From Anoplolepis gracilipes (lineage: Eukaryota > Arthropoda > Insecta > Hymenoptera > Formicidae): a stretch of 64,000 nt of DNA. Where the stretch lies: contig NC_132971.1 of the NCBI RefSeq assembly GCF_047496725.1, positions 7,530,001 through 7,594,000 on the forward strand, read 5' to 3'. The position numbers were made by a program, and so were the translations under genes. Shown here piece by piece: positions 1 through 12,185 of the stretch (positions within the stretch are counted from its first letter, which is position 1; each line of letters opens with the position of its first letter). Below the pieces are notes generated by a model. That model had not been told where the DNA came from, did not search any database, and saw nothing but the letters and a program-made list of their open reading frames with translations.

Positions 1-109
1 ATTAAACAAACTTGTTTCTGATAATATATAAAACTTATATTGTATATACGATTAATATATGATTAATCTATATATATATATATATATATACATATACGAA
101 GATAAATTG

Positions 110-2011
110 GACTTGTTTATAATCTCTAGATCGCCATTGAAAGCTATAGTTGAAGGTGTTCGAATCTCCAAGTATTTAATGCTGCTAGATTTGTTTGCGA
201 GTGTAATAGCTTGAATTCAGATAATGTATCGTGTTGATGGAAGCACGTATAATCGCTCCCTATAGTTACTCAAGTAATGTGTAACTATAGGGAGTGTAAT
301 GTCACTAACAATATTTTCATCGTTTCTATCAAATTAGATCAATATAATTAGTTCAATTGACAGTATATTTTAGGAAAATAATTAAAAAGAAATTTTAAAT
401 AATTGTTTGTTGTATATAGAGTAAATTAAACATTAAAGATAATTATAACATCTCTTTTTTCAGTATTTTTAAAGAGAATAGCAAATCTTTATGATATAAA
501 CGTGTAATTACAGTAAAATGGAAAGAGAGAGAAAGAGAGAAGATTATATAAAAATGTAATGCTATACAAAATAAATATGTTATAGATTGTGATTAATATT
601 GAACGCAAAAGAATCTGTATCTAATATATACACCAAGCTTTTGTTAGCTTTTAAAGTTGTTTAGTGAGTAAGGAATCTTACTTGTATTACTTAACATTTC
701 TTCAGTCACAAAAAACAGAAGAACTTGGTTCAGTAACATTTATATTGTATGAAAAAACCTATAAAAACATATTTTCTGTTTAATGCAAATGTTTTATATG
801 TCTCTAATTTCTTTAATTATATAATTTCCTTACACTGTAATTTATTTATTATAAAAAATTATACTAAATGTACCTATATTTTTCAGAAATTCTTGATAAG
901 CGGAGACATTTTCTGGACTGGAATAATTTCTTATTATGTAAACTGTTGTTACGTATCGTTCAACACCATGCAATTCTGGTTCTATTGTAAATCCAGAGAA
1001 TAGTACAAAATCTATTTGGTTATATTAAAATCTTTAACAGCATCACTAATTCCGCGTATTACTATTCTAGCCATTATTGGTCCTGAAATCGTTGTGCAAT
1101 TTTCAGGCGGATGCTACATTGGTTTCCAGCCTTCTACTCTCAAGTGGCTAAATGTTTCCGATGGTATTTCTATAAAGTTATTGATAGTTATTGTTTACTG
1201 TGATAAATTAATATTCGTAGCTTTAGATACATGTGTAGATAGATATGTGTGTGTGTGTGTGTGGGGGGGGGGGGTGCGTCGTTACTTTAATGTAAAAATT
1301 TAATTAACATGGGATATACAGATTATTATTGCTAGTCTACAAAATATATTGTTGCTATTTGATTTGTTTATTATGATAAACTTTTACACACACACACACA
1401 CATCTACACACATGTGTGTATGTATACAATTAAATCATAAAAAATTTAACGCAACATTGCAACTAATATTCGGTACAGATCATTAATTCTTTGTCTGATT
1501 GTGAGAGACATTGTGACAATTTTCATATTTTGATTTAATGTAATAATTAAATGAAAAGAAGAAATATAACATACTTATTAGAAATAGAATTACTGAATAA
1601 TTAATTAATTTATTAATTAGTTAATAATTATGTTATTTTTTTAAAGGGAAAGAATTATAATTATTATATTATATGCTGATATTACGACTATTTATGCTAG
1701 CAATGTATCGATCTTATTAAAAAAGAAACAATATTAAGAATTAATAAATAATTTAATAGATTAAGTTATTATATTTATCTTGATAATTATGAGATAAATA
1801 ATAATGTGTATATACCAGAGCTTTCTGTGTCAAAGCTTATCTCTTCACCTATGCTGCTATGTCGTGAATTGTGAGCTGTGGCATGTATACTATAAGATGT
1901 GTATGGATGTAAATTTGAAATTGTAATTGGTAGCTCTCCTGTGGAGTTAGTAATAATGTGTTTATTTGGCACATCTGAATTTAAATCTCCACAACCGTAA
2001 TACTTTTTAAT
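110..2011 (-). pseudogene. Receptor tyrosine phosphatase copy A, FN3 part
   Basis: Segments match, in order and on the minus strand, fibronectin-III exons of the intact phosphatase gene at 31.2-43.4 kb. They are about 110-265 (part of exon 18), 670-755 (exon 17), 885-1185 (exon 15) and 1816-2011 (exon 14). The exon 14 copy is complete: it is 196 bp like the parent exon, open, and keeps both a CAG acceptor and a GT donor, with the SRH...IxFDT core preserved. The exon 15 copy carries a stop and a frameshift around 1000-1030, and exon 16 is absent. I therefore call it a decayed duplicate, although single exons still look usable. Between the exon remnants lie AT-rich sequence, a GT/G run near 1246-1275 and a CA run near 1386-1402. 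The rest of this copy may lie left of the window. Confidence 0.75.
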
Positions 2012-2668
2012 CTGGAATTAATAAAAAAATGTTTGCATAATATGCCGAAAACTAGGATTAAAGATAGAGTATCATTATAATTAAAGTTCCTAAAATTGAA
2101 CATATATATTATTTTGAGAAAAAACGACAGAGAGAAATATGTTTAATTTAATTAATAATTTATTTCTTGATTTCATAAAATTCTAACACTTTTAAAAATA
2201 AAAAGAGTTCCGTCGATTAAGGATTTCAATTTGAATTTGAAAATTGGGGTGCTAACTTCACATCGAAAATCTAGATCGAGTAGTTCTGAATAGCTTATTT
2301 GCTTTGTTCTTATGTGCTCTAGAGTTCCTGATAAATAAAAAATAATTTTGATAAAGCATTAAATTAAAAAAAAATTAAAAAAATTTTTTTTTTAAATAGT
2401 TCTGATGATTAATTATAATATTTTTACATGTAATGAAGAGTTCCTGATAGTTTTTAAAAAATTACATTATACGAAACTTTGGAAATATAACTTTGAAAAA
2501 ATTGCAGTTCGGTAGCACGGACTTGAAACTTTGAAAAAGAAATTGAGTTTCTACTAGGATAGCAAATACTAAATATTGTATATATATTTCTCACACATTT
2601 TATCTATATTGTTATGTATATTGTATTTATTTTATATTTTCTCTTAACTTATTTATATGTATACAATA

Positions 2669-2720
<52 letters not shown>

Positions 2721-3864
2721 AATTTTTATAAACGTACTTACTATTGGCAAAAATTTTAATTTTTTACTTCAAGAATTCTATTAACAACCGACACTAAAAA
2801 CCAATAAGATTCAAACGAATAGACCAATTGATAGTTTACAAGAGAGAAAGAGAAAGTAGCAGGGGATGGGAGAGAGAGAGAGAGAGAGAGAGAGAGGGGA
2901 AGAAAGAGAGAGAGAGAGAGAGAGAGGTTCTGACATATGTGAGAAATGTATATAATTAAAGAAATAATAATTATAAAAAATATCGATACTTATACAAGAG
3001 AAAAATATCGATAGTTATGAGAGAGAAACTCGTAATAACCATTTATGAAATACTTAAGAAGATGTCACAGTACGTATTACTGATCAAAATCTAATTTAAC
3101 ACAACAATAATATTTTCTACATCGGTTGTAGGAAATATTTTTTACTAAACTTCTAAGCTCATTTCTACAATTACACAAATATTCCTTCGTGCAATTCCTA
3201 AAAACCTATCTTATAAATGATTTTAAAATTCCCTTAATAACTTTCTCTCGTATATTGTATGTTAGTTTGATATACATAAAACTAACAAAATGGAACAAAA
3301 ATGTTATTTTTTTAAGCACTGTCACTGTTAGACTGTTGCGTAACACTGACTTTAGACAATAACGGTTAGTCGAAGACTTTCTTTTGATAACTTTTCTTTG
3401 ATGACACAGAGTGAAATATTTTTCATGTCTAATAAACGCAAATAATATTTGAGGAATTGATAAAATTGAAGTGCTTCTTACAAAAAGTAAACAAGAATTC
3501 TTGAGAAAAATTTGAGAAATGTTTAAATTTTATCAAGAGCTAATGTCAATGGTCATATATTCGAATGTAGTGAGGCATTCTACAAAAACAAAACCTTGCA
3601 CAACACAAAGCAAAATTTAAGATTGACTAATCCTACAAAAATAACTCATGTCAAAGGTGTTTCCATCAAAAATATTTCATGTTACAATTTTAACAAGAAG
3701 TATTTTTGTAAAAAACGTTTTAATATTCTATTTATAATATTTCATATTAGAGGAAAGCAATAAAAATTGATGTTGATTGTAATCTGCATTACGCAATTAA
3801 AATAAAATCATAAAAAGATTTTATTTATATGAAATAATATATATATATTTCAAATAGTTTTATT

Positions 3865-3899
<35 letters not shown>

Positions 3900-4060
3900 T
3901 TTTATAATAATTTTTTATAAGAAAATAATAAGTACTATACATAATATATGGAGATAAAAATTCTTATTTCTTCTTTTTAAAGCTTGTAAAATTTATGCAT
4001 ATCTAAAAAATTTGTAATTAATTAAGTAATTTTATCGATAGATATACTTTTCACCATGTG
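2012..4060. other. Noncoding span with microsatellites
   Basis: I see no gene here. The span holds a (TA)n run at about 2672-2713, a (GA)n run at about 2868-2926 and another (TA)n run at about 3867-3895. The stretch 3290-3800 matches 21000-21450, and less clearly 43640-43780, in the same orientation. That sequence lies upstream of the phosphatase gene start in the other copies, so this looks like duplicated 5' flank. Confidence 0.6.
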
Positions 4061-4199
4061 AAAGGTGCAAGTAATATTTTTTATTACAAGTAAATTTTAA
4101 TAATTTATTAATGTAAACATTTTATTTATATCATTTGAGCATACATTACGTTTTATATCATTTGAATATATATTACTTCTTCAGATTGTAAATTATTGA

Positions 4200-4960
4200 T
4201 TTATTGTATTGTATTGTGATTATTAATTTATTGAAGATAATCCAAGAGAATCAATACATTGACACAATTAATATTATAATTGAAATTTATTCGTAGTAAA
4301 AAGCGTTATTTACATCATTAACTGTTGCGCATGACTTTTATTTACCCTAACCATTAATAATTTTAATCGTATTTATACACAGGATGCCCTTTAATTATTT
4401 ATCATTGCATTACGTATTTTTACGTTCTAGAAAAAATTATACTTATCATTTTAACATGTGTACTGAAATTCTTATTGTGTTTTGTCTGTAAAATAAAAAT
4501 ATTTATTTGTAAACATTTATTTATTTCTCACTATTTGCGACAATGCACTAATCGTAAGCACACTCAATTTCAATATTTTATCTCGATAAAACAGTTCCAA
4601 TTGATGAGTTAAATTGCAAAATGAATACAGACGAAAATTGCTAAAATCGTAAAATCAAAAAGGTTGGAATCTCATAAACTCTCTCAAAACACCCATAAGT
4701 CCATATTTGATCAGTAATGGAAAGATAAAATGCAAAGCAGTTTGACAAATAATTGTAATATTTATAGAATAGATTATGATGATAAATATAGTTTTAAGAT
4801 CCGTTATTCTCCTCTGATATATTAATTTTCTGGAGGATAGTAAGACAATCAATTTTTAATAAGAGCATTACTCCGGAAATATGTAGCACTCACGAAAAGA
4901 AAGAACTTTAACACGTCCATTATCGCTTTTCTCTTTATCAACAAATTATTCATATAAACA
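4200..4960 (-). pseudogene. Receptor tyrosine phosphatase copy A, 5' exons
   Basis: The stretch 4815-4960 matches the signal-peptide exon of the intact gene (43230-43381) in the same orientation, and 4230-4340 matches its first intron (42990-43090). Between them, about 4370-4735, the exon 2 / intron 1 region is present in the opposite orientation: it matches the reverse complement of about 42420-42740. The exons are short, interrupted and out of order, so this cannot encode the protein. Confidence 0.65.
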
Positions 4961-5484
4961 AACACACACCAATAAACATACGATATATTATACATTTAAA
5001 TCTGAGAGTATGTAAAGTTCAAATATAATAGATTATATACGTATAAATCAGTTACGTATATATCAGTTGCATATAACTTTAGTTATGATGTCTGGCTAAT
5101 ATATATTATTGTAAACTACATTTATTCATTTAATTAATGCTATTCTTCAAACACATTATTCCTACATCCCAATAAACATACGATGGTACATTATATTATT
5201 TAAATTTGAAATTACAGAAAGTTAGTTTCCTCTTTATATTATCTTTGCGTTTCCATTATATATCTTACAAATTTTGGCCAACATGATTATATGGGTAAAG
5301 TTGGCCAAAACTTGCCATTGGACATCTTTAATGCATTGATTTGTTTTCGTAAAATAAACGTATGATGTGTAATAATTTTCTTACAAGTAAGTTTGGTGAA
5401 ATGTAGATAGATATTGTCCTGTTATCTTTATTTTCTCATATGTACCAAAAGGAATTTTGTATTCTCGTTTAATAAATAAATAAA
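4961..5484. other. AT-rich intergenic sequence
   Basis: I see no gene. A short repeated phrase around CCAATAAACATACGAT occurs at about 4970 and 5168, suggesting a small local duplication. A short inverted repeat around TTTTGGCCAAC / GTTGGCCAAAA lies at about 5272-5311. Confidence 0.5.
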
Positions 5485-6160
5485 TAACAATTTTAGATAA
5501 TTCCATACCTATTGTGCTATATATGTTTTCAGGTAATATAATGATGTGTTCATCGTAAAATAATTTGTAACATTAACGTATCCAGCATCTTTCTTTATTG
5601 TTAATAAACGTGTATACATCAATTATAAATCTTACGATCATTGAAGAACAAATAATATAATAGAAACAAAATAATAGTAGAATAAATATTTTAACTTGTT
5701 AGTTTATTTTATGTCGCCTTATTTTATGGCCTCCGCTATAATAATACGTGACACATGCATCAATCCTGCGCATAAATCTAAAGAACGAAGTATACGTCTA
5801 GATTTTAAACGCAAAGAGTGACGTTAGTTTTTGCTTCTTGAAAAGAGATTCAACTATTAGTCGCGCGGACCTCGAGTCCCTTATCCTGCGTATTGATTAT
5901 TTAAATAAAACATGTATGCACAAGTTTAGGATCTTCTTTTTGAAAGAAATAGGTGCGAACTTCATATATATATATACTATGATTTATAACAAAAGATTTG
6001 GAAAAGTAGCCCCCTTTTATAATTTAAAATTTATTTTATAACAGCATATATATAGATTTTTTCGACATAAATAAAAAGCAAAGATATTTTTAGATGTTTG
6101 ACATTTTTTAACAATCTAAAAATATAATACCATTAAAACTCTTTTTAATGTAATACTTTT
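5485..6160. repeat. Duplicated block X (paired with 29165-30190)
   Basis: This block aligns over most of its length with 29165-29640 and 30050-30190. It contains a minus-strand exon-like piece (about 5515-5600) related to exon 6 of the phosphatase gene (40887-41036), sharing the phrase TTCATCGTAAAATAATTT. It is therefore part of the phosphatase duplication array. It ends within about 15 bases of the 5' LTR of retroelement 1, and its partner block begins at the truncated end of retroelement 2. Confidence 0.65.
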
Positions 6161-6173
6161 GTTTAAAGTAAAT

Positions 6174-7430
6174 TGTTACGTTCTGGCTCGTGTTTTTTTT
6201 CTTCCGTGTCGAAGGAATCGAGATAATAATCGATCGATTGGTAACATAGAAATTATTCGACAAATAGAGCTCTATAGATGTCTTCCCCCAGATAATTCTT
6301 CAAAGATTTTATTTTCATCCGACAATGCTGGAGAGATCGATGACGAAATAATACCGATCTAAAGGAATAAAAATATCAATTTAACTAAATATGATATTGT
6401 TACTCCCTCAGCAAAAGAATAAAGAGACACATTAGTCACACAAAGAATGCATATAAGAAACACAGCTATATATCAATATGAACAATCATCACAAAAGAAT
6501 TTTTCTTTCACTTAAAAAAAGTCTTTCCTATTACTTCACAACGCGAAGAACCAAGAACTTATATCACCAATCGACGACCACTAAACGTAAGAATTTACAA
6601 AGTGCAAGGAAGATATCGTCCAATGAAGACACTGGAAGAAGTACGTTAAACTTTTTAAGTTATCTCATCTCTAAAAATTTCGAGTACGCCCCTAAAAAAT
6701 TTGTATAAAAGGAAAGACCAGCGGAAACTAACAATAATTTTTCATTACTTCTCTAATAGCCTCTCATCAGTTGTTTGCTTCAGTATTTCAAGTCCAGTAC
6801 TTCGTTAAATATTTTCAAGTTTTTTATATTATTTATTGAATGCCAAAATCATTCAGTGTTTTCATGTGATCTGGTTCAGATCTACAGAATAGCCAACCAG
6901 TAGCTGTCTTATTCAATACGCCATTTAAAACTAGTAAGTCAGTCTGAATCTCTAAACTTCCACAAACATACAAACACGCATATACTTATAATTTCATTAG
7001 CAGATAGTCAAAATTATAATAGATACTTATAATTTTGTTAGCAGATTGTTTATTATTAAATTATAATAGATAATTATAATATAGTCAAACATTTATTAAA
7101 ATAATGTATATTAATTCTTTGATTTTCAAATTCGAATAAAATTTAGATTTTTTATGTTTAAATTACTATTATTATATTAACCCTCTCTCGACATTCTTCT
7201 AAAGGATCGCACTTGATCCCATGTAAAAGAGATTAAATTCTTTTATCCAAAAGATACTATATAACGAATTTTTAGAAGAACAGAGTAACAATAATAGAAT
7301 CATTGTTTACCTGTTTTTCAAGCCTTGTGGTTTGTTCGACGCAAATTATTCGCCGGAAGACATCTGAATTTCTGAACAATTAATCAAGTTCTTCCTTGGA
7401 TCCATTCTTTTTTTAGACCTGAACGTAACA
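6174..7430 (+). repeat. 5' LTR of gypsy-like retroelement 1
   Basis: The boundaries come from a perfect 10-bp terminal inverted repeat: TGTTACGTTC at the left end and GAACGTAACA at the right end, the TG...CA form expected of retroviral-type LTRs. The length is 1,257 bp. A second, partial copy of its right two thirds lies at about 14885-15555 (roughly 75-80% alike by eye). Small open stretches inside it look incidental. Confidence 0.7.
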
Positions 7431-7639
7431 TATCTTAAATTTTTAGGGGCACGTCCAAAATTGAAATATATGTACGATGTTTTAGACTGGAATGAGTAAA
7501 GGGACAAGAGGTCAAACTGAGATAAAGAAATTAGAACGAAATTTTCAATCTGCTATACACACACACAAAGCCTAATAAACTAGATAAACCATATACTTCT
7601 ATTAAAATGATAATAGAAATAAAAAAATATTAAAATATT

Positions 7640-9099
7640 AATATTACCCCTAAAATATCTAGTTATAAACCTACTCTAAGAAATATTAATTTTACGTTAG
7701 AAGAAGCGATAACTAAGGAAGGCTACGAAGAAAAGGTTAATACTGTTGTGCTTTTAATTAGTTTCGACGATTCCTACGACGATACTTTCGTCGTAGCCGA
7801 TTCTTAAAAAAACCTAAAATTGAAATATCTCCAGAAATTTCGGCAATGGTACAAAAATGGTGCAAAATATTGCATATTGCTACTCTTAAATACACAGGCG
7901 CAGTCATTTTTTATTTTGGTGGATAAAATATTTCTTTAAATTATTTTATTGAAAATGTGAAGAGACAAAATCGTTGCCCAATGAGGTCATAATTTATAAA
8001 AAATTATAAGAACAAGAATAATAGAAGAAACTTGTCGTATTATAGTATATATAAGATCAAGATTTTGATAGTGTATCATAATTAACTAAATATTTAAAAT
8101 AAATTTATGCTTATCAGTTGCAAGATAAACTAGAATGCATATATCAAAAGAGTGATGAAGATGTAATTATATATACAAATAGAGTAAAGTTTTTAGAAAA
8201 AACAAATTTTAAAAGCATATAGGGGAACGTGGGATAGAACGGCACCGCGGGGTACAATGGTGCAGAGTCGATATCTTTTTACAGAGATGCTACCATGTCA
8301 TGAAATATGTTGCAATTATTGCTATTAGGTGTCTCTTTCTGCGTGCTGTTATCAGTGATCGCAATATTTTTAGTTGAAAATTGTTATAAATTATTTAATC
8401 CACTTGCTGTGCTCTCCGCGACTGAGTTGTAATTCTTCGATATATTTACATAAGGTAAACAATGATAAAATTCTATTTTTTATTACCGTAAATACATTTA
8501 TGTTTTAAAATGATCTTTTCTTATTAATTTTATACTGTGTCTATGTAAATATTGATTAATTATAATTTTTTATATGATCAAAAGTAAATAAATACGTTTT
8601 AAGGTTTAATGAAATATTAGCCCACGAAATGTTGTACTTTTTATTTTTATACTAGAGAAAGAAAGAGAGTATACATAGATGCTGTCTTTCAAAATTAATA
8701 CCAAAAATTATTACATTAAAGGATATTTTTCCATGTTTAAAAAAAAAATACTTATTATAACAAGAGAATTGTTTTTATTTATAGTTATCATTTAAAAATA
8801 CAAATCTATATTCTTATGTTCTATATATCCAAAGAATATTTTTAGTAAAAAAAGATCGATTTATTTTTTTTTAATATGTTGAAAACTTGCTCAATACTTA
8901 CGTTGGCCGTTCTACCCCACGTTCCCCTATAACTCCAGAAAACGTTTTGACCGACCAAATATTAAGACATTATTAGAAAAGGACATGAACAAGTGCTTCA
9001 TTAGAGGACTAAACACGAATTCGAACAAAAGATCAAAATTTAGACATAAATGCGACAGCAATCAATGCCTTAAGAATAGAGAGAGAGCTCTGAGCAATA
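7640..9099 (+). pseudogene. gag remnant of element 1
   Basis: Broken frames carry pieces of a gypsy-type capsid protein. Around 8105-8215 they read like the YQLQ.KLE....D....Y.NRV..L capsid helix region. Around 8930-9080 they continue with a TLLEKDM.KCFIRGL phrase, which is characteristic of gypsy Gag. The two halves were once contiguous and are split by the 706-bp transposon at 8222-8927. Several stops and frameshifts mean no Gag can be made. Immediately after the gag-like part the frame runs into integrase, so the intervening pol segments have been deleted. Confidence 0.6.
8222..8927. mobile_element. Terminal-inverted-repeat transposon (MITE-like) in gag
   Basis: The left end begins GGGGAACGTGGGATAGAACGGC, and the reverse complement of the right end begins GGGGAACGTGGGGTAGAACGGC, a single difference in 22 bases. 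The flanks on both sides are TATA, giving a 4-bp (or 2-bp TA) target duplication. The interior is AT-rich with no open frame of note, so this is non-autonomous. I cannot assign the superfamily from the ends alone. Confidence 0.75.
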
Positions 9100-9950
9100 A
9101 CATGATAATTACAGACATACCAGGATCTTCTTTTGATAAAGTCGCTATGGATGTCGTAGGATCTTTGCAAAAACTGACAAGAATAACAAATACATTTTAA
9201 CATTACGGGATCAACAGAATTAACTAAATTTTGTATGGAAATACCAGATCAAACTGCCGAAACAATTGCAGAAACTTTTGTAGACCGATTTAGCTGCGTA
9301 CTTGGTGCACCGAAAACATTATTAACAGACTAAGGACAAAATTTTTATTAGCGATTTAATGAAAAAGATAGCTAAATTATTTAAAATTCATAAATTTTGC
9401 AGATCAGTTTTCCACTTTCGATCAAACGGATCGAGAAAGATCGCATCATGTATTAGGAGAATGCTTAAAGCAATATGCAAGTAAACAAAAACAATGAGAT
9501 AGATGGCTCAGCGTCGCAATTGAATTTTAATTATAATATATTACCAGTGTACATGAAGCAATTAAACATACTTCATATAAATTAGTTTTTGGCAAAATAG
9601 CAAGAATTTCATCAAATAAACTTCTTGATCCAGAGGATAAATTAGCAAGCTACGACGAATAATTAATAAACTTTGTGACACAATTACATACATAATTCAG
9701 GAAAACGCTCACAATAACATTGCGAAGCTAAAATCAAATAAAAAAGTTATTATGATAAAAAATTAACCCACAGACTTTTAAACCGGGAAATCAGGTATTT
9801 TTATTAAAAAGTCCAAAACCAAGAATTTATTTTACAGAACCCTATAAAATCAGACATTTTTATTAAAAGTCCAAAATCAACAATTCATTACACAGGACGA
9901 AATATCTTAGAAATCTTAGATAAAAATAACCTAAGAACTAAAACAAAGTA
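9100..9950 (+). pseudogene. Integrase remnant of element 1
   Basis: The region reads as the core and C-terminal part of a Ty3/gypsy integrase, in several frames and with stops. It begins with a PGSSFDKVAMDVVG phrase holding the first catalytic Asp. Further on, the LLTD phrase holding the second Asp is followed directly by a stop codon. The FHPQSNGS-like tract before the catalytic Glu is mutated. The ending corresponds to the usual YYDKK-type and K.GD.VFLL-type segments. The equivalent region of element 2 is 23476-24340. Confidence 0.7.
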
Positions 9951-10026
9951 AAATAGCTGAATTGTACACCCCAATCGCTTACGAATTTCACATATCAAAA
10001 CTAACAGTAATAATTTGAATTTTCAG

Positions 10027-11934
10027 ATGGATTCCAGGATTGAAAGAATACTTGTAATAATAGCAATCTTAATAGCTAAATTTTACCAAACGCACGGAAT
10101 AATAGGATACGACTGTGGCTCTCCTTCTGCAAATCTAACTACTTTATCGTTATTAACTATCGACGAATGTGATATTCCGCAACAAAATGTTAGCCACAAA
10201 AAAGTATATATCCAGTTACTACAAATTAACGAATTTAAATCTGTACGAGTGATACAGTGTAAAGTTGAAATCGACCGAATAATCAAGTACTGCGGAATGT
10301 TCTCTCACACTTCAGACGTACATAACGGAAAATATGCATACATAAAAGAAATATCTCGTGACGCATGTAGACAGATGCACGACTACGGCAGTATTCAACT
10401 GGAAAGCACTTACTTATCCGGGTTAAAACCCAATCAGACACAAATAATTCCGCTAACACTCGCTGGCAAAGTGGACACTAATGGAAATTGTAAAGGAGAA
10501 TCATATTCCGATTTTTATGGAACATGGTCAGAGGTGATTGTACTAGCAAATGTAAAAATCACATTGCAAGATTACATCGCCGACGTGCGAATAAATAGTA
10601 ATCGCGTGCAGCTTAGGTCCGGAGTGATATGCGAATTCAATAAATTGTATTGCACAGATGTAGAAGGAGGAGATACCTACTGGGATTACCTTGTCACTGA
10701 CATGTGTCAATTTTCTAATTACGGTGTATTATATGAAGGAGATGTAAATAAGGTAATCGATAACAACCAAGAACATCCTCAAACAGTTTATTCTGTAGCT
10801 ACGCAAAACACGATATTTGCATTAACCATCAAAGAAACACACAGCGTTTGCGGATATTCACTTATACGAACAGAACATCCTAAATTACTAATCTTTGAAA
10901 CAAAACGCGGTCTTAATGTCTTTAAAAGAAATTCTCACATCTCAAATTTGGATATCTTTACATATATGAATTCCAAATTCGTGTATGTAGAAAGACACAT
11001 CCGCATTCAAATAAACGATCTCTATAGAAATATATTATTACATCAATGCAATTTAGAACGACAAATATTGCAAAATGCGCTAGCAATAGCTACTCAATCT
11101 TCAGACATTTTTGCTTATTATCTGATGAAAGGGCCTGGATATATGGCTCTCCGAGCAGGGGAAGTAATCCACATAACAAAATGTATACCAGTTGATGTAA
11201 AAGTAGCGCGAACAAAAGACTGCTATAATGAATTACCCGTAATCCGAGACAACAAAATGTATTTTTTAACTCCTCAAACTCACATACTATTACGACAAGG
11301 AACACAAACTACATGCAATCCAATCGCACCCGCCATGTATCTCTTGGGAGATTCATGGTATAAATTGATACCTAACGCAGTGGAGACTATAGCCCCGACC
11401 ATTATGAAACCATTAACAAAACCCACGTGGAAATACATAAGCCCAGGATCACTCTCCACAAGCGGCATATATTCCGAACAAGAATTGAAAGACCTCAGAG
11501 ATCATATAATGTTCCCAGTCGAACGACCTTCAGTATTAAATACCGTGGCAAGAAGAGTAATAGGAAAACCTATCTCCCTACAAAAAGGCTCAATTTCCAA
11601 TCTTTTAGATGACATAACAATAAAGAAAGTAGCATCCTCCGCCTGGGAAAAAGTCTGGGGCAAATTCCTGATTTTTGGAAATATCAGTGCTGGATTAATT
11701 GGAATATACTTAATTATACAAATCATCAAGTTAATTGTGGATACAATCGTGAACGGATACGCCTTGCATACCGTATATGGATGGTCAATACATTTACTTG
11801 GAGCAATTTGGGATTCTGTCACTTATCTTTTATTGCACCTAGGAACACAGAGACGAGTACAGAAGGTGGAATATAAAAATATACCTGAAATCCACAAGAA
11901 GCTACAGAAGAAACCCGAAGTACAAATAGTATAG
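10027..11934 (+). CDS. env: Env-like glycoprotein of element 1 (chuvirus-type)
   Basis: This is an open frame of 635 codons. I chose the ATG at 10027 because a TTTTCAG splice-acceptor-like sequence abuts it, as expected for a spliced env message; an upstream TTG would add four residues. The protein has a hydrophobic signal peptide (residues 1-25, ending THG), then a cysteine-rich ectodomain starting IIGYDCG with potential N-glycosylation sites. A hydrophobic stretch near residues 545-575 (GNISAGLIGIYLI) and another near 590-610 come before a short basic tail. The GYDC start, the CKVEIDR..KYCGM block and the SGV.C segment fit glycoproteins of chuviruses and related endogenous copies in arthropods, by family memory only. 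It probably acts as a membrane fusion protein. It is intact although gag and pol around it are dead. It shares most of its sequence with 24457-26580. Confidence 0.8.
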   Translation: MDSRIERILVIIAILIAKFYQTHGIIGYDCGSPSANLTTLSLLTIDECDIPQQNVSHKKVYIQLLQINEFKSVRVIQCKVEIDRIIKYCGMFSHTSDVHNGKYAYIKEISRDACRQMHDYGSIQLESTYLSGLKPNQTQIIPLTLAGKVDTNGNCKGESYSDFYGTWSEVIVLANVKITLQDYIADVRINSNRVQLRSGVICEFNKLYCTDVEGGDTYWDYLVTDMCQFSNYGVLYEGDVNKVIDNNQEHPQTVYSVATQNTIFALTIKETHSVCGYSLIRTEHPKLLIFETKRGLNVFKRNSHISNLDIFTYMNSKFVYVERHIRIQINDLYRNILLHQCNLERQILQNALAIATQSSDIFAYYLMKGPGYMALRAGEVIHITKCIPVDVKVARTKDCYNELPVIRDNKMYFLTPQTHILLRQGTQTTCNPIAPAMYLLGDSWYKLIPNAVETIAPTIMKPLTKPTWKYISPGSLSTSGIYSEQELKDLRDHIMFPVERPSVLNTVARRVIGKPISLQKGSISNLLDDITIKKVASSAWEKVWGKFLIFGNISAGLIGIYLIIQIIKLIVDTIVNGYALHTVYGWSIHLLGAIWDSVTYLLLHLGTQRRVQKVEYKNIPEIHKKLQKKPEVQIV

Positions 11935-12000
11935 AAATAAACACAACATAATCATCCCTGTTTTTAGAAGAAAATCTAACTTTGCAACTAAGATGAATAA

Positions 12001-12052
<52 letters not shown>
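12001..12052 (+). repeat. (AAT)n microsatellite between env and Tudor-like module
   Basis: A run of about 16 AAT units lies between the env stop and the Tudor-like region. Element 2 carries a different trinucleotide run (CCT)n at the matching place, inside its longer env frame. Confidence 0.9.
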
Positions 12053-12054
<2 letters not shown>

Positions 12055-12185
12055 TAAAAATATAATTATAAATTACAAGCCCGAATAAAAAGAAAAAAAG
12101 AGACACCGTTCTCTCTTTTTTCTTTTCATCAACTTTCAAAATTGAACTTTTTTAATTTTCCACTTATATTAAATAAATTCTAGAA

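Noticed and set aside
1246..1275. G-rich run as a possible regulatory quadruplex.
   Set aside because: It is a GT microsatellite followed by a single G run inside pseudogene sequence; there are no spaced G tracts.
11502..12139. Minus-strand frames across the end of env and the (AAT)n run.
   Set aside because: These are shadows of env and the microsatellite with no family resemblance.
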